DNA of 6,656 nt from positions 1 through 6,656 of the forward strand of contig CACYBJ010000161.1 of NCBI GenBank assembly GCA_902772565.1, in the 5' to 3' direction. The notes under the pieces were generated by a model. That model made no database searches. It was not told the DNA's origin and worked only from the letters and a program-made list of their open reading frames with translations. The translations under genes were made by a program, and so were the position numbers. Numbering within the stretch: position 1 is the first letter of the stretch; each line of letters starts with the position of its first letter. Positions 5,991-6,656 of this stretch are shown here, one piece after another. Source of the DNA: an uncultured Lachnospiraceae bacterium (GTDB lineage: Bacteria; Bacillota; Clostridia; Lachnospirales; Lachnospiraceae).

Positions 5991-6656
5991 TTAACCGATG
6001 AGTGTTTCCATTTTACCGATGAGGTAAGTGTTTCTCGTCATGGAAATATTGTTGCAGAAAATCACGTCTTTGGTGCCTGTCTTTGCAATCAGGTCACTTA
6101 AGTTTCCGGTGTAATAACGATAATCCACAACATATACATGCTGATAGTGGTTAAGAAGGAACGGTACAAAAGCGTTACCGAAGGATTCCTTAAGAACTAT
6201 ACATGCACTTTCGTCAGTAAGATCGTTATTGGTCATCTCAACGAAGGTGGAATCCGCAGCGGCAAATGTCTGGTACTTGGCTGCCGCAGACCTGTTGTTA
6301 ACGTCTGCAATTACCTTCCAGGAGAAACCGCTGGTATCTCCAAGGTCGTTACTTACATAGACGGTATTGTTGCACTTTGGATCGTAGGCAATTACCACGT
6401 CGGGAGTAGCTGCGATGGCAGCATCCTTACAATCTTCATAGAAAGATCCGAGGAAGCCTTCGAAACGTACCTCGGTAAAGTCCTCGGTAGGTACGGAAGT
6501 CTTTCCCGAAGCCTTACAGAATTCGTCGTAGGCATACCATGCACCCAGGGCTGTCCAGTGGTGATCGGTTCTGAAATAAATATAGTCTTTTCTGTGAGCA
6601 TATAAAGCATCATAGATGTCGACTTTTATAATATCATCGTTCATGTAGCCGAAAAG
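5991..6656 (-). CDS. DHHW family protein (AlgX/AlgJ-like), C-terminal part; 5' end beyond window
   Basis: The frame is open to the right edge and encodes 221 residues ending at TAA (5993-5991). The diagnostic motif is FRTDHHWTALGAWYAY, with DHHW at residues 31-34 of the visible part. In the related AlgX/AlgJ-type SGNH-like esterase or acetyltransferase domains, an Asp-x-His pair in such a motif works with a later serine. Here KESFGNAFVPF places a candidate serine at residue 158, followed by YVVDYRYY, the usual arrangement in DHHW proteins. Such proteins are generally extracytoplasmic, and in Firmicutes they are often encoded beside MBOAT O-acyltransferases, so a role in acylating surface or wall polysaccharide is an inference. 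No signal peptide or membrane anchor can be judged, because the N-terminal part is outside the window. An ATG at 6644 exists, but the frame continues upstream of it (LFGY before the Met), so I treat the gene as partial. Confidence 0.85.
   Translation of the reverse strand, partial: LFGYMNDDIIKVDIYDALYAHRKDYIYFRTDHHWTALGAWYAYDEFCKASGKTSVPTEDFTEVRFEGFLGSFYEDCKDAAIAATPDVVIAYDPKCNNTVYVSNDLGDTSGFSWKVIADVNNRSAAAKYQTFAAADSTFVEMTNNDLTDESACIVLKESFGNAFVPFLLNHYQHVYVVDYRYYTGNLSDLIAKTGTKDVIFCNNISMTRNTYLIGKMETLIG

Overview
The window reads as ordinary chromosome from an anaerobic Firmicute, most likely a Lachnospiraceae-type clostridium. The evidence is the protein character: a MurE subfamily with the signatures DHIGPNEH and DYAHNEMSL, a DHHW-family surface protein, and a GlgA of clostridial type. 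The MurE DNPR motif predicts a meso-diaminopimelate peptidoglycan. The genus cannot be named from this sequence alone.

Every gene lies on the minus strand, so transcription runs from high to low coordinates. In that order the window holds: the C-terminal part of a DHHW-family protein (5991-6656, entering from the right edge), which is closed by a good intrinsic terminator (5910-5949). Next is glgA, glycogen synthase (4375-5814), with its own promoter (extended -10 at 5888-5893) and a strong ribosome binding site. A perfect 12-bp hairpin (4329-4361) follows. Then come murE (2849-4312), murF (1426-2865) and priA (1-1423, running off the left edge). murE and murF overlap by 17 nt. priA starts with TTG two bases after the murF stop, so murE-murF-priA is a tightly coupled transcription unit.

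MurE and MurF catalyse consecutive cytoplasmic steps of wall precursor synthesis: addition of the third residue, then of D-Ala-D-Ala, to UDP-MurNAc-peptide. PriA restarts stalled replication forks. GlgA makes storage alpha-glucan from ADP-glucose and is a separate transcription unit. The DHHW protein probably belongs to cell-surface polysaccharide O-acylation, but its partners lie outside the window.

I see no mobile element, CRISPR array, tRNA or rRNA, and no undescribed multi-gene system. The points most worth a second look are a 23-base homopolymer inside priA that encodes seven lysines while keeping the exact frame and family spacing, and the hairpin packed directly against the murE start codon, which has no recognisable Shine-Dalgarno sequence.
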